NCBI GenBank assembly: GCA_017163975.1
Contig: JAFFSR010000221.1
Coordinates: 7,502,001-7,566,000, forward strand
Reading direction: 5' to 3'
DNA: 64,000 nucleotides
Source: Anastatus disparis
Lineage: Eukaryota > Arthropoda > Insecta > Hymenoptera > Eupelmidae
Positions 39,728-52,448 of this stretch are shown piece after piece (the stretch's first letter is position 1; each line of letters starts with the position of its first letter). Under the pieces are notes generated by a model. That model was not told the origin of the DNA. It worked only from the letters and a program-made list of their open reading frames with translations, and made no database searches. The position numbers were made by a program, and so were the translations under genes.

Positions 39728-40969
39728 ATGGGTTTTATGGCAGATCCGTTGCTTTTTGCATTAGCGCTGTTGGACACCGGTATTCTTCTATTTATTTTCG
39801 TATATTTTGTATCCTTTTAATAATTTTTGTTAGTCTCTTGTTATTTACTATAGATAATAATTAATGTGTTGCAATTAATTTAACTTTTATGTGATGCACA
39901 AGTGTTGATACTTTTTTTGTAACAGAATGCAATTATTACGGCATCCAAGGAATTTCAATAAATAACCAATGTGTAATTATAGGTTAGGTTTCGTTTGTGG
40001 CGGAATATTCAAATAATGGGTATTAGTCTATTATTTCAATTTTTGTTAATTCTAACAAGTATATTTATCGATTAACAATTTAAATATTAGTTTAATTTAC
40101 ATTAGAAAAGAATATTTTATACTAAATAAATAAGACTTTTGTTTACTAAAATTCTTTATTTAAAGTGATTAAAATAACTTAATTTTTGAATTTTTTACGA
40201 AAAATTTTTGCTGAGTTTATTTTTTATAGCATCAAATAAATTATTCATTAATATATGAAAATGATAACATAATTCTATCTTTTTTAAAAATTAATATTTT
40301 TAGAATAAATTTGTAAGTATAAAATTAGTATATTTTCATTAAGAAATGGAATATCTTTAAATTTATCTTGTTTATTGTGGCATATTAAATATTGGCCTTG
40401 ACTTCTGCAAATTAAAGGTGATAACACTTTCGGACTTAGAGTGTGATTATTTAAACGCAGAGCAATGTTGTTCAAGATTAAACGAGGTATATTATAATAA
40501 ATTTAAAATGTTCCAATTTATTTATTAATTGATTTATATTTTATCATAATTTTATTTTTTTATTTTAGTGGATCGTTCCAAAGATGATAGCTCACTCACT
40601 TTTGTTTTTCTTTTTATTAATTAATGGCCAATGGATATTGACTTTTCTCAATGCACCAATGACAATGTGGTTTCTATATGAAATTTTCAGTACACCTAGA
40701 GGTAATATGGGTGTATATGACCCAACAGAAATTCATAATAGAGGACAATTAAAAAGACATATGAGAGATTGTATGATTTATCTCGGGTACTATTTAGTGT
40801 TCTTTTTTATTTATTTATATTGGTAAGTAAATAAGTCAATTGAATTCCAAATTTCAATACTTACGTATAGTTAATTTAATAAATAATTTCTTTTATTTTT
40901 AGTTTAATCGTATCACTTCTAAAAGGAGACCCTATTAATCGACACGAAGATGATATGGTGGAATTTTAG
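39728..40969 (+). CDS. CNIH4: cornichon family protein, type 4 (ER cargo receptor)
   Basis: Four exons, 39728-39808, 40418-40486, 40569-40822 and 40903-40969, give 156 residues. Cornichon proteins are small multi-pass ER membrane proteins that load cargo (TGF-alpha-like ligands, GPCRs, receptor subunits) into COPII vesicles. The sequence carries the type-4 hallmarks: [15 protein letters not shown] after the first membrane span, then a tryptophan-proline junction (WIVPK) at the exon 2/3 border, and [18 protein letters not shown] in the loop before the last span. Four hydrophobic segments are visible. The C-terminus runs about 15 polar residues past the last span. The first donor (GTATCC) is weak, but both reading frame and family alignment need it. 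Start context (CACAATGG) is acceptable; a short upstream ATG frame at 39488 lies in the presumed 5' UTR. Type 4 rather than cornichon proper because [11 protein letters not shown] replaces the DPT-VMN motif. Confidence 0.95.
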
Positions 40970-43900
40970 ATTATAAGAAAACAAAAGCTATTTTGTTTAT
41001 AGTGATTTTGTAAATTTGTTTTGTATGTTATGGTATATAAGGTGTGATATATAATTAAGTTACTTATTATAAAAAAACATTTTTGAAACATAGTAAAGTG
41101 CGAAAAATTATCAAATCGATATTATTTTCGCGTCTGAAAAGGCTGAAACATATGAAATTATTCTTATAATTATCTTGTTTCTAGTCCAAGTCTTATCATT
41201 CAAAATGATACTACTTACTATATGTGCATAATAATGAACAAACTTTTTCTTTTATGAAAATGTAATACAGTCTCTAAATTAAAGTAATATTTTTGTAATT
41301 CAATAAATATTTTTTTTAATGTTAAGCTTTTTCTACTACTATGTCTAAAAATAAATATTAATTTAACAAAAATAATTTTTAATCTAATCAAACCGAATTA
41401 TGAACAAAAAAAGACTAAGTGTAATCAGTTAAAGTAAAATTTATATAAAGCAAGTTAAATTTTTAAAGCCTAGAACGAAAAATTAAACAAGAGAAAAACG
41501 CTTGCAGCTATAGGTACTTTTAAACCTTTTATGCGATCTTAGCCTTATTCTCTTCGTTTTTTTTTTCTGCTTCATTGCTTATTCATTTTTACTTGCTCAC
41601 AAGCATCGAGGCAGGTGATGCTTGCCAGAAATATTTTTCTACCAACGGCACGCATATTCCTTTGCTCACGTATAAAATTTTTATTATCCTCCGTCTGGCA
41701 AATGCACAATACACGCTCTTGCATTAATAAGTTAAAATAAACTTATCAACGTAAAGTATACAATGTGATAATTTGTAAAAGAAAAAAAATTAATTAGCAA
41801 GTGAAATATTATTTATCTAAAGTAAAAATTGCCAAATGTTGAGTCACAACCGAACAAATAATAGTTGATAGTAAATGCTGATTTACGGTCTAAATATAGA
41901 CGTTGTTATCAACAGATATTGTAAAAAAAATCATTAAATATTCATTTAACGTGAATGTAAAAAGTGAAAAACAATAAAAATATTTTGATAAAAAAGATTG
42001 TTTTGATTCTTCTTTGTTCTACCATGAAATTATATAATTTTCAAGTTAATTTTACGATAATCTTTTAATTTATTTAAAATTAATGATTCATGTAAAATCA
42101 GAAAATTTTTTATTTATTTTATGTTACATAATATTGTTTAATATTATAACACATTTCATTAATTCATTTTGAAATATATTTATGCGCTGCATTTATTCAA
42201 TAACATCAAAAAGAAATCTACATTTCATTCAAGAAAATGAAACTAAAAAATTTTAATCTTGATACATTATTTTTGTATTAGAAAATATAACGTTTCTTTT
42301 AAAATGTAATATTTGCTTTTCCAAAGAAAATTCACGTGGACCAAAATATCCTCAAAAGAATTAAAAAAGAAAAGAAAAATATGAATTTAAAAATAAAAAT
42401 TCATCTTGTTACATACAAAATGAGATTTTAATATGAATGTCTGGCCAGTACAGCATGCTACTACTTGTGTAATGCACGTAGACAACGCGGAAACATATTT
42501 TTTTTTTCTCGCATTATTTCGCTGACTTTGACCGCGTTTGCATAACTTTTCTTTTATATTACTTTTTCAATTGAAATGATGTTTATGTGCCTGACATAAA
42601 AAGATTAAAATATGATACTTTTCATTATTTTTTATTTTATTTTATTTTAAAAAGCACTAGATTATATTATAGATTGCTTCAAAGTGAAAACTTTAATATA
42701 AGCGTTAGAAAAAGTTTTATTTATTTTATAAAATAGTAAAAGATAAAATACGTATTATAAATATGATGGTAAATATTTTCCACAAAAAATGAGAATAAAG
42801 AACAGAATATTACAAATATTATTAAAATATTCCATTAAAGTGCTAATTATCGTAAATAATACAATAGAAAATATTTTTTTTTCTCATTTCTAAAGGAACA
42901 TTGATATTCTATTTAAATAACAATTTTATTTAAAAAAACTATTATTGTTAGTTTCGTAACGTAAATGTATGTTTTAACATATAAAAAACAATGATATTTA
43001 GAATCAGACATTCGTGAAAAATAATCAATCAGAAAATAATGACTTTTAATTTCCAAAGCTTTTTTTAATAATTACTTTTCTTTATCGGCAATCTCATTTT
43101 TTATTTCGTGTGAAATGTATAAAAAATAAAGTTTAGATTGAGAAATGATTTTAATAATTGATACGAACTTAACAGTAAGGGTAGATAAGAGTCGAGGTGT
43201 AGACTTTACTAAAAGAGGGGTGAGAATGACCTTTTTTTTTTTTTGAATATTCTTTGAAAATTTGTTCGCTCAGCGTTATGAAATCAACCTATTCAAATGA
43301 AGTTTTCAAATTTTAAAATAATCCTTTTAAATTAATGAGACGACGTATTCGGTGAAATATTTTTTTTATGATTATATTGAAAGTTTATTATTTGAAAATA
43401 CTGTGTAAATATTTCATAATCTATATTAAAAACATGTTTGTGTAGAATATATAATTTTGAAATTTTGAATAATTTAAATATTTTGATTTTACATACACTT
43501 GTATTGAGAAAAATATATATTATGCAACGAGAGAATGAAGTTGATAGTTTTTTTCAAGCAAGCGAAGCAAAGCAAGGACCATCATTACCCGAGGGAACGA
43601 TCGATTTTGCATTCATGTAGCATATAAGCAGTACTTTATTCAAACTATTTTATCGGTTGAAAGTTTGCGTTTATCTTTTTTTCTATCCATGAGTACACAC
43701 ATATTTATAAACTTATATTTTTATAATTAATTTTCATTTATTTTTAATAATTTAGTCAGCTTTATTATCATACAAGATAATGAAGCACATCACTGCTCGC
43801 AAATTTAGCGGTCAATAATATATCACATTAAGCTTGCTAAAGTGAATAATAATGAAATTGAATGAGCTAATAACAAAAATTTATAAAAACTTATTTGAAA

Positions 43901-44067
43901 GAATTCATATTTGAACGAAAAAAATATTTTTCTTTTTTTCAAATACACAATTCGTACGTGACATTTAATAATTATCAAATTATATTTACAATTCAAATTC
44001 TAAAAAAACATTTGAAAAATTCATAGACTTATAATGAATGAATATGTTAAACAATTTAAATTTTAAA
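40970..44067. other. cornichon-4 3' flank and gene-poor region
   Basis: After the 3' UTR of cornichon-4 there is no supported gene. A GC-richer patch lies at about 41500-41720. The open frame 43438-43620 contains a short E/Q/G-rich end that could be chance. Confidence 0.4.
41302..41307 (+). terminator. candidate polyadenylation signal of cornichon-4
   Basis: An AATAAA hexamer 333 bases after the cornichon-4 stop, at the end of a moderately complex stretch and before longer low-complexity DNA. Chance occurrence cannot be excluded. Confidence 0.3.
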
Positions 44068-44864
44068 GCTCACTTCACAAAAAAGGAAATCTATAAAGTG
44101 TTATATCTCTCGAAATTACGTCATAGAGGACTTTTGTAACTATTAATTTTAAAGCTTTTGTGATGTACTTTCTAAGTGCAAGGATACTCACAGCCACTAG
44201 AAAATGAACGTTTCTTTGAAAAACGAATGACATTTGAAAGTAAATTATGAGAGATTTAAAATGAGCCCTAGAGCGTTATTTGAAATTGATTTTTTATCGA
44301 GATATGAGCATTTTTATGAAAAATTACTCTTTAATGAAAAAAGAAAGTTTGTTCCATTTTAAATACTATGAATCCGAAAAAAAATTATAGAGAAAAACTT
44401 TCTATTTTTGGATTAAGAATCAAGCAGTAAATTTTTAAAAGAAAATTTTATGAATTTTGTTTGATTGTTTAATTTATCGATACATGGTATTTAAAGTATA
44501 AGAAATTTTTCATAAATGGCAATTGTTCATGAAAAAGCTTATAAATCAATAAAAAATCAATTTTAAATAAAGTTCCAAGAGCTCATTTTAAAGTTCTTGT
44601 AATTTACTTTGAAATGATGTCGGTTTTTTTCGAGAGGTGTTTATTTTCAGCTGCTTTGCAAAAGGTCAAAGTTTCGCCTAAAAATTAAAAAAATTTCTGA
44701 ATCTTAGGCATGCGCAGGAGTAGTTATAAACATCGCTAAAAAATTATCCTTGCACTTTGAAAGTTCATCATAAGAGCTTTTAAATGAAAGGTACAAAAGT
44801 TCTCTACTGTGTGTAGTTTAAGAGATATGAAACTTTTTAGATTTCCTCTTTTTGCAAAATGAAC
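44068..44864. mobile_element. 797-bp diverged foldback element
   Basis: Two arms of roughly 300-350 bp are reverse complements along nearly their whole length, with many substitutions. The outer part, about 44068-44190, pairs with 44740-44864 (shared words such as GGAAATCTA, AGTGCAAGGATA). The inner part, about 44205-44335, pairs with 44515-44650 (ATGAGC / GCTCAT words, GAAAATGAACG). The centre is unpaired. No open frame is present. It is either an old foldback transposon or an inverted duplication of one repeat unit. Confidence 0.65.
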
Positions 44865-44910
44865 TTAAACTTTTGAGCGGTGGTGTGATTGAGAAACAAA
44901 AATTTATTTA

Positions 44911-45127
44911 TTAAGGGGATGTAATAGGGTATATGATTTCTGCATAGTTACCGACATTACAGTTTTCCAAATATTTTATCTTTATTCAAAAATTTTCAGA
45001 AATATCTCTATATTAGGCTCTTTATTAGTAGAAATGGAAGACTGTAATATAGAGATATTTTTAAAAATCTTTGATTAAGAACCAATAACTTGGAAAACTG
45101 TAATGTCGGTATTTTACATCCCCTTAA
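44911..45127. mobile_element. 217-bp TTAA-flanked MITE (piggyBac type)
   Basis: The element starts TTAAGGGGATGTAA and ends TTTACATCCCCTTAA. After a short unpaired insertion in the left arm, a second perfect inverted pair follows: ACCGACATTACAGTTTTCCA at about 44978-44997, matched by its complement at about 45090-45110. A third inverted pair (ATATCTCTATATTA / TAATATAGAGATAT) lies at the core. The TTAA at both ends is the piggyBac-superfamily signature, and the short size without open frame makes it non-autonomous. Confidence 0.7.
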
Positions 45128-47112
45128 TACTAAAATTATTTGAATACAGACTCTATAAATATATATGTTTGATATAGTTTGAATATTTTCCAGTAGAAAA
45201 AAAAATAAAAAAAATAGGTAAAATCGCTTGAAATGAATAGCAAAATTAATTACCATTTTATTACCTCAAAAAGTGCGTCGGTAGGGAAAAATGTTTTTTC
45301 GGTTAAAATTAATGAATTAGTAATAATATGCCACATTGTTGGCCACTGAATTAATAAATGACAAAACTGGGTGAATAATAATTTAAATTAGTAAATTTTG
45401 TCGTTTATGTTAGAGAGGTTGAAGAACTGAAAACAAAACACTTTATGCAACATGAGAGCAAAGTATATTTTTTCGTAGGCTTATAACGACCCTTGGGAGA
45501 AAAAGACAATTCTCCCTAGCTACAGGATGTACAGTTATTTCTCTCTTTACTCCAGCGGTTTTTAAGCGGAAGAAATGTCTTATTTTTAGTCCGTATTTTG
45601 AGTTAATAAAGCATCCATCATTGTTAAGTTTGAAATAATGTAATAAAAATTTTTTTTTTAAATACAGTTTACTGAAATTCATTAATATTCATTTGTCAAT
45701 TCTACAATTTTCTTTTCAACAGACGATCGATGTATTTGAAACATAATTTGTCTGCGCGAGTAATAAAATAGAATGATAAGGTATATAATAGGTATATACA
45801 GATGTGCGTTCAAGATAAGAATAGGAATATTTCCTAATCTATATTAATTATCTCAATGTGTGAGTGAGTGATACAATTAACATTCTTCTATAAAAAATAT
45901 TATTTTTCTAATGTCATTCTGTAAAAATCAATTTTTCAACCATCCAGTTTATTTTGAACTATGCAATTTCTAATTTGGAGAATGTTTAATCTAGTTGAAT
46001 CTTATAATTAATTAAGAAATTTTAAGATGATTTAGGAAATGAATTTTGCTTTAAAGACATTTTCAATATAAATTATTAAAAAAGTTTTAATTGTTTTTCA
46101 AAAACTTTGTTTGTCCTAACGTCATTAAAATTTGAATTCTGTTTGAAATTTCAAAACTTTTAAGCATTCTTATTTAATTAAACTCGTGCCATTTATAAAT
46201 TTCCAAATTTTAGTTTTTTTTTTTTAATTTATTTACATAATAACTAAAATCTTTCTTTGAAAGATTTCTAGGTAAATTTGATAATAATTTATGAACTATA
46301 TTAAAAATTATGCGAAAAAAATTAATAAAATAATAATAAATTTTCAACAAATATTTATGAATATTAATATTCATCTTTTAAGTATAAAAACTTCTTTTGT
46401 ATTATTAAACGCAAGGAAAATATCGATATTATGTGATTGTTTATAACAAAATATTTTATAATCTAAAAAAATATAAAATCGGCTATTTTTGCTACTAATT
46501 TTATAATATTAATATGGATTACTGTTTCAGCTTTGTGAAAATACTATTTGTATAATCGTTCTTCATGTTTAATCCACTCCTTTAGATAAACGATCCTTCA
46601 TATAGTGCCAGGATCAAAGCATTAAAACGTATTAGTCTAATGAATAAATATATAAGTTCTGATTCTAAATTAGTTTGTTGTAGTATACAGTCAAAGGAGT
46701 TATCTAGAGTGATAAAATAATGAATCCAATTAAATATACGTAGATATAGATGATTGATTTGTTTATTTTTTTCACGTACATATATCAAACGTATTAAAGT
46801 TATTCTCAAAGCTGAGTTATATTAAATTATATTAAAAAATTTTTTTTTATAACTCGAGGATATCGTCAGAAATTTATACAATAAAGATTTACAAAGAGAG
46901 TAAAATTTCATTTGGACCCTGGATTTTCTTTGGAATATTTTTCTTATATAAAATCATAAAATAAATCGCGTTCATTCAACCCAACGCTCAATTTTTTTTT
47001 TTTAAGTTTTCAGCAGTTTTGTTTAAGATTTAAGAGTTTTTAAAAGAACTTTATCTGCTCTATAGCCGTATAGTTTTTCACTAGTTATACTTGAAGGTTT
47101 TTATTAGACAAA
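45128..47112. other. gene-free intergenic stretch
   Basis: No gene supported. A patch at about 45440-45590 is GC-richer and contains a short GGGAGA/TCTCCC hairpin. Small open frames on the minus strand (45008-45256, 45443-45682, 46582-46809) have no recognisable content. The left part of a dispersed repeat begins near 47050. Confidence 0.4.
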
Positions 47113-47350
47113 TATTAAAGTTGAGATTAAAACCTTTTAATTAAAAAAAATATTTTCAAACAGCTTAAATTGTTTGGAAGTTATAAGAGGGTAAAAGTAG
47201 TGCAAATATTTAGCTATAAATATGCATAGAAAATGCTGCATTCCAGTCTAAATTTTATCTTAATTTTCATCTCTTTATAACTTTTAAACAATTTCAACTT
47301 TTAGAACAAAATTTTGTTTTTGATCAAAAAGTTTTGATCTCAACTTTAAT
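47113..47350. repeat. 238-bp imperfect inverted repeat, related to the repeat at 14711
   Basis: The left arm (47113-47190) and right arm (47269-47350) are diverged reverse complements; the clearest words are TTGAGATTAAAACCTTTT against its complement AAGTTTTGATCTCAA, and AACTTTTAAACAATTT against AAATTGTTTGGAAGTT. The left arm and DNA just before it match 14711-14841 in the same orientation. Confidence 0.5.
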
Positions 47351-48059
47351 GTTTTTTGTAAAATAAAAATCTATTTGTTCATAATTTTGAAAAATCTAAC
47401 GATGGACTGAATCGACGCAAACTTTTTTCATAATTTAATGTAAAAAATATTATTTCAAATTTAGAAAATAATCCGAGTTTGAAATTCAATGCATTCTTCT
47501 TATTAGTCTTATATTAGACTTGCGTCGATTGCTATATCAACATTTACTTTTTCGGCAAAGATTAGTTTTCACATGCTCGGTCGTCTCGAAAAGTGAAAAG
47601 TAAAAAGGCACGTCTGAGATAATCAATAAAATAAGCCAAGCTCGATAATATAATAACGAAACGTAAAATTTGAATAATCATCAAATTCATTTTAACTGAA
47701 ATCATTTAAACATAATTCATCATAATTAATTAAATAACCCAAATAAGTTGGTGAAGAGAAAAAAATGAGTTTGTATAAAAAATTTTAATGATCCTTATAT
47801 CATAATAAAATAACTTTGATTTATAGTTGTAAATCAAAGAAAATTAGTGCACGTGTAGAATTAATGTGAAAATTGGTTATTTGGTGAATGTATAAATAAA
47901 CGAGCGCAAAGAAAATTTATCAATATATAAAACGTCGCGACACGATCCTCATGATATGTATATACATATAGGAGCAAAAATCTTTTCTCGTTTTTCAGTG
48001 CCACCTCTTTTATACTCATTATTTCCTAGGCGAGCCAAGTGATGTTTTCGAACACCGCG

Positions 48060-48320
48060 CGCGCCGCTGGTATATAAAATCAATTCGACCGACATACGCA
48101 AGTTGCCTACGCATGTATATGAAGCTTATGTTAGAAAATTCTCAGGAGTCAGCAATGATAAACATGCCTGCTGCTGCTTCTGACACACATATAGCTACGT
48201 CCATCTATATATATGTTATAAATGTGTATATGCATGTTTGTGTGTGTGTAAATGTGTATATCACACACCCACTTACACACCCACACACATACACGCTTCG
48301 TTACATATTTTGAAGAGTGA
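48060..48320 (+). promoter_or_regulatory. GC-rich patch with TATA box followed by GT/CA simple repeats
   Basis: A CGCGCGCGCC-rich patch at 48056-48068 is followed by TATATAAAA at 48071-48079, a core-promoter-like arrangement. At 48221-48296 a TGTGTGTG-rich tract is followed by an ACACAC-rich tract on the same strand, so the two can pair as a hairpin. It could be a promoter of the downstream PLC gene or of a non-coding RNA; nothing in the sequence decides. Confidence 0.3.
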
Positions 48321-49869
48321 AAGTTCTCGTTCATTTTCTACCCCCGTTGCGCTTTTTTATTTCTTTTCTTTCATATAGTTTACTCTTTCTTTATTCTATT
48401 GCCTCGACATATATTTTTTTTTTTAAATTGCACTCTTATCTTGGGAGCTTTTTATTTTTATTTTTCTTTTGTCGCGACAAGTCACCTTTTTTTCTCTTTA
48501 GTCGTGAAAATTAATAATTTTTATCAGTATTTGCAATTAAATACTTAGAAAGAAATTGAGGTCAAGAAAATTCAATTCAATAGACTTTCATTCGAATTAA
48601 TGGAAATGTGTTATTTAAAAATTTTATAATTATTTTCTTCTTTTTCCCTTCATGTATGCTAAATTATCGAATAATTTAAAACATCTGCACCAGAGCACTA
48701 AGCGAAACAATCCAAATAATCTTAAATTCTTCAACTTTGATTTACATTCGAAATTCATTAAACTCTGATATTTTAATGCAAGCAGATTAATTAGTGAATG
48801 CGTGTTATTTATATAATTATCTGATAATTGCAATCAGGTAAGCGCATGTTTAATAATATATCGGCCCCAGTGAAATAGCTAAGCTCTCTTAATGATTCGA
48901 AACCAAATTTAATCACTCGTTATAATGAGTGTATTAACCGAAAAATTCTACAAACGTTATAACAAGCTTTTAATTAACAGTTTTTTTCTCCTCTTGAATC
49001 ATCAAAACGTTGATTATATATAGTTTAGCTGTATAAAGTTTTGATTGATTATTTCTTCAATCCTACAATTAAATAAAAATTTAGCATACATTTAAAGTTG
49101 ATCTTGAAAGTATTTTTTGTACATTTTTTATCTCTCTTTTTTATTAAACCGGTTTATTAGGCAAATCTTTTTTTTAAACGCTTTTTATGAACTTGAACAC
49201 TATAATTCCATATTGATTTTTACCGTTATTTATTCTTGGGATTTCCCTACAATTTGTTTTATTATTTTTCTTACATTTTTGTTCTATTCCGGATTTTCAT
49301 CCATAAATTTTACCAAGAATTCCTATTAGTTTAATGTTTATTTACTCCGAACGTAGAAATTTTCGTTCTATGAAAAAATATTATTTTTAATGAACTATGC
49401 CTCGCAATCTAATAATTCAAGTATCTCAAAATGATAACGATTCTTTTATCGTTTCTGAAGATGAATTAGTTCATTTTGATTGATAGTTTGTTATTTATGA
49501 TAAAAATGTTTACGTTTCGGAAATTTCGAAGATTATTTTTTATTTTCGTTTAACTTTGATCATCAAAAATTTTTTCTCGTCAAACTACAAAGTTTTACTT
49601 GAACGACTCTTAATTATTCTATTTTTAATAAAATGTATACGTTAAATCTAACATTATAAACTTTCTTCGTTGATTTTGAATTTTTTGAACGCTCTCTATT
49701 CTAGCTTTTTTGTTTTACAATCTTTCCTAGATTTCTCTTTTTTAGCCATTATCATTATAATTTCCCTTCCTAAAAAAAATGTTGGCCTTCTCAGCTACAC
49801 TTGTCCTGGTCATTTCTTTTCACTCAAATTTTCATTTCGCTTATGACCATTTCACGTACTTATAAATGT

Positions 49870-49986
49870 GCGTGTTTTTTTTATTATTACTGCGATGTAT
49901 TACTTATTTCTGCTTTCATATCAAGACATACCCAGTAATTGTTTTTTATTATTACTGTAATATATTAGTTAATTCTGCTTTCATTT
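49870..49986. repeat. two-copy tandem duplication, period about 67 bp
   Basis: The word pattern TTTTATTATTACTG..ATATATTA followed by TTCTGCTTTCAT occurs at about 49875-49919 and again at about 49942-49985 with several differences. It sits in a long T-rich, pyrimidine-biased stretch (about 49100-50300) with no gene. Confidence 0.5.
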
Positions 49987-51334
49987 TTTTAAAAATATTT
50001 CTGTAAAAAATGTTCTTGAACATTTTTTTATATTCGATGTAACCTTTTTTTGCTTTTTAACATACAGTACATTTACAAAAGTTGCTCATGATTGTTTATA
50101 TTTCTCTATAAATAATATTGATGTATATATACCTATATGTTATAAATAGTCATTTGATCCAACTCCTTTACACACCTACCTATAAAGTTTTACCACTTTC
50201 ATGTTTTTTTTTCCTCTCTGTTCTATTATTTTTCTCCCCTTTTAGCTTTCCTTTTTTTTACTTCCTTATCACGATGATCTTTCCATTGGCGTATACGCGT
50301 TTTTCCACTACTACTTAAATGTCCCAGCAGCAGCAGCTAAGAAGAACAAGAAAGTTACTATAATAAAAGAGAGAAAGAAGAAGTAAGTCGCTGGTGTGCT
50401 GTCTATAGTAGGAAGAGACAGGCAACACGCGCATAACTCACATGCTATATGGGAATGGGATGGGTATATAACGTTTACGATATATATAATACACATCTAT
50501 ATAATCTGGGAGCCGCGCGCGCATCAGTAGTAGCAGAAGACTATCAACAGTCTTTATAACATTTATAATGTTAAACAAGCGAGTCGAACAAAGATAGAGC
50601 TAGATTAAAAGTTATATACTTATGTATATAGATATAGATATATAAATAAACAGAGAAAAATATATCAGCAGCAGCATTGAGAAAAGAGTTGAGGATTCAT
50701 CAGTATATAGCAGTAGCTAGGCAAGGCAAGGCAAAATAAAGCCAGAGCGCACGGCAGAGCAGTTTAGTGGGAATTTTATAGTAGTCGTGCGCGCAGGGGC
50801 ACAGTCGTCGCGCTCTAGAGAGCGCCTCCTGGTGTTCATGGAAGCGGGAAAAGAAGTAAGAGAAGACGACTGACGACAGAAAGACGGGCCGCTTTATGGG
50901 CACAACATTATAACAGAGATCGGAGTGCGAGCTCGCGCTAAGTCAAACAATAAATAAACGACACAGTATTGTGTTATAGTATAACTTTATACATATACCT
51001 ATATACGTATAGGCTTTCTTGTCACACACCTGTGTCATAAAGCGATTGTCCTCCGCGATTAAATACACCTTGCTCGCGCTTTTATTACGGAGAATAAGAG
51101 CTCGTTAAATAGTACAGACATAAGAAACAATAAAGAAAACGCATCGACTACAGAATTCTGATGTGATATATATGTATGAATTTACATATATATAATTTTG
51201 TGTACGTATGTGTTATATGTTTTTTTTTTCACTCGGGGAGGAGCTCTGCTACTGCTCTCATCACGGAAGAGAGGAGCTCGTCTCTCTCTCACAATTTTTG
51301 AGCTAAACAGCGCGAGCGCAACTTTTAGCTCTGA

Positions 51335-51440
51335 TATATAAAGCACTCGTTTTAAGTGTGTGTGTGCGTGTGTTTTTCGTGACTTTAGGCTGTATTTAAG
51401 TGTTCTGTCTGATAACTTTTTTTTTGGGATGTGCTCAAAG
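51335..51440 (+). promoter_or_regulatory. probable promoter and non-coding first exon of the PLC-beta gene
   Basis: From about 50500 to 51440 G+C rises sharply and CAG/AGC-type words appear, unlike the flanks. A TATATAAAG box lies at 51335-51343. About 100 bases downstream, CTCAAAG|GTACGA offers a donor after 51440. An acceptor CCTCAG at 52438-52443, six bases before the start codon, would complete a 5' UTR intron. TATA boxes at other sites in the block (for example 50464-50473) suggest alternative starts. Confidence 0.45.
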
Positions 51441-52448
51441 GTACGATGAATTAAATTTCAGTGATCATTAAAATTAAAAAAAAGAAAGAAGCTCTCTAGT
51501 CAGGATGTCCGTCCTTGTGATCCAGTGCTTCCACTAATTTGAGTTGAAAAAAAGAAGAAAAATATCAAAATCAAGAAAAAAAACAGAAGAAAAGGAAAAT
51601 AATACAACACCTGATCAAGGGTTTCTCGCCCTAATTGTACGTGCACGTATATAAGATGCAATTTTCCACTTTGTTCTATCTTTGTCACATTATTCTATTC
51701 TGTTACTACTGAAATATTGGTAAAGTTCAATTATAGAAACAAATTCCTTTATTAGAGTTTTACGATTTTTTTTTTATTTTGAACAAAAGCGGGAATATCT
51801 AATCAAGTATATGAAGGCTTATTCTTCCCTTGGAAAGAATTTGATTTATATTAAATAAATTTTTGTTAATTCTCGTGATTTGTGTTTCAAATTCATGACT
51901 ACTTTATTTTATTTCTAAAGATCTTATTTGTGAAGGTTGACAGTTAATGAAATAAGCTTTTGTTATTTACATTTTTTAATTCTTTGTTAAATATTTGAAA
52001 CTGTGTTAATAAAGAAATTAAAGAAAATATTAAAAATAATTAATAGTTAATGCTTTAAAAAAAAAAAAATTAATGCGTGTTTAAATAAATTTAACTATTT
52101 TTTTGCAATTGAAATGTCTAACAATTTATTTATGTATTTGTATATCATAAAGAATTTAGATCTATAAATTATAAATAGAATGTAAAATCAAAGTTTCTGT
52201 AAAAGAATTTACAATTGAAGTAGTAGATTTAGATTGCATGAGTCGTATTCTTTTTTAGCATTTGGTCGATGTTTGAAATAAAAGGATCTAATGCCCACTT
52301 TCCAGCAACAAAAAAGTTGCATCTGGGCAAACAGAAGATAAAATTGTACTACGAGAACTGTTAAAAAAATAAGTTTCTCTCCATTGACAACTAGTGAACT
52401 TCATGCTTCTGGATTTTCCATTTTGTGGTAAAATAATCCTCAGAAACA

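Noticed and set aside
43438..43620. Open frame with an E/Q/G-rich C-terminal part
   Set aside because: Too short, no similarity recognised, no splice-compatible neighbour.
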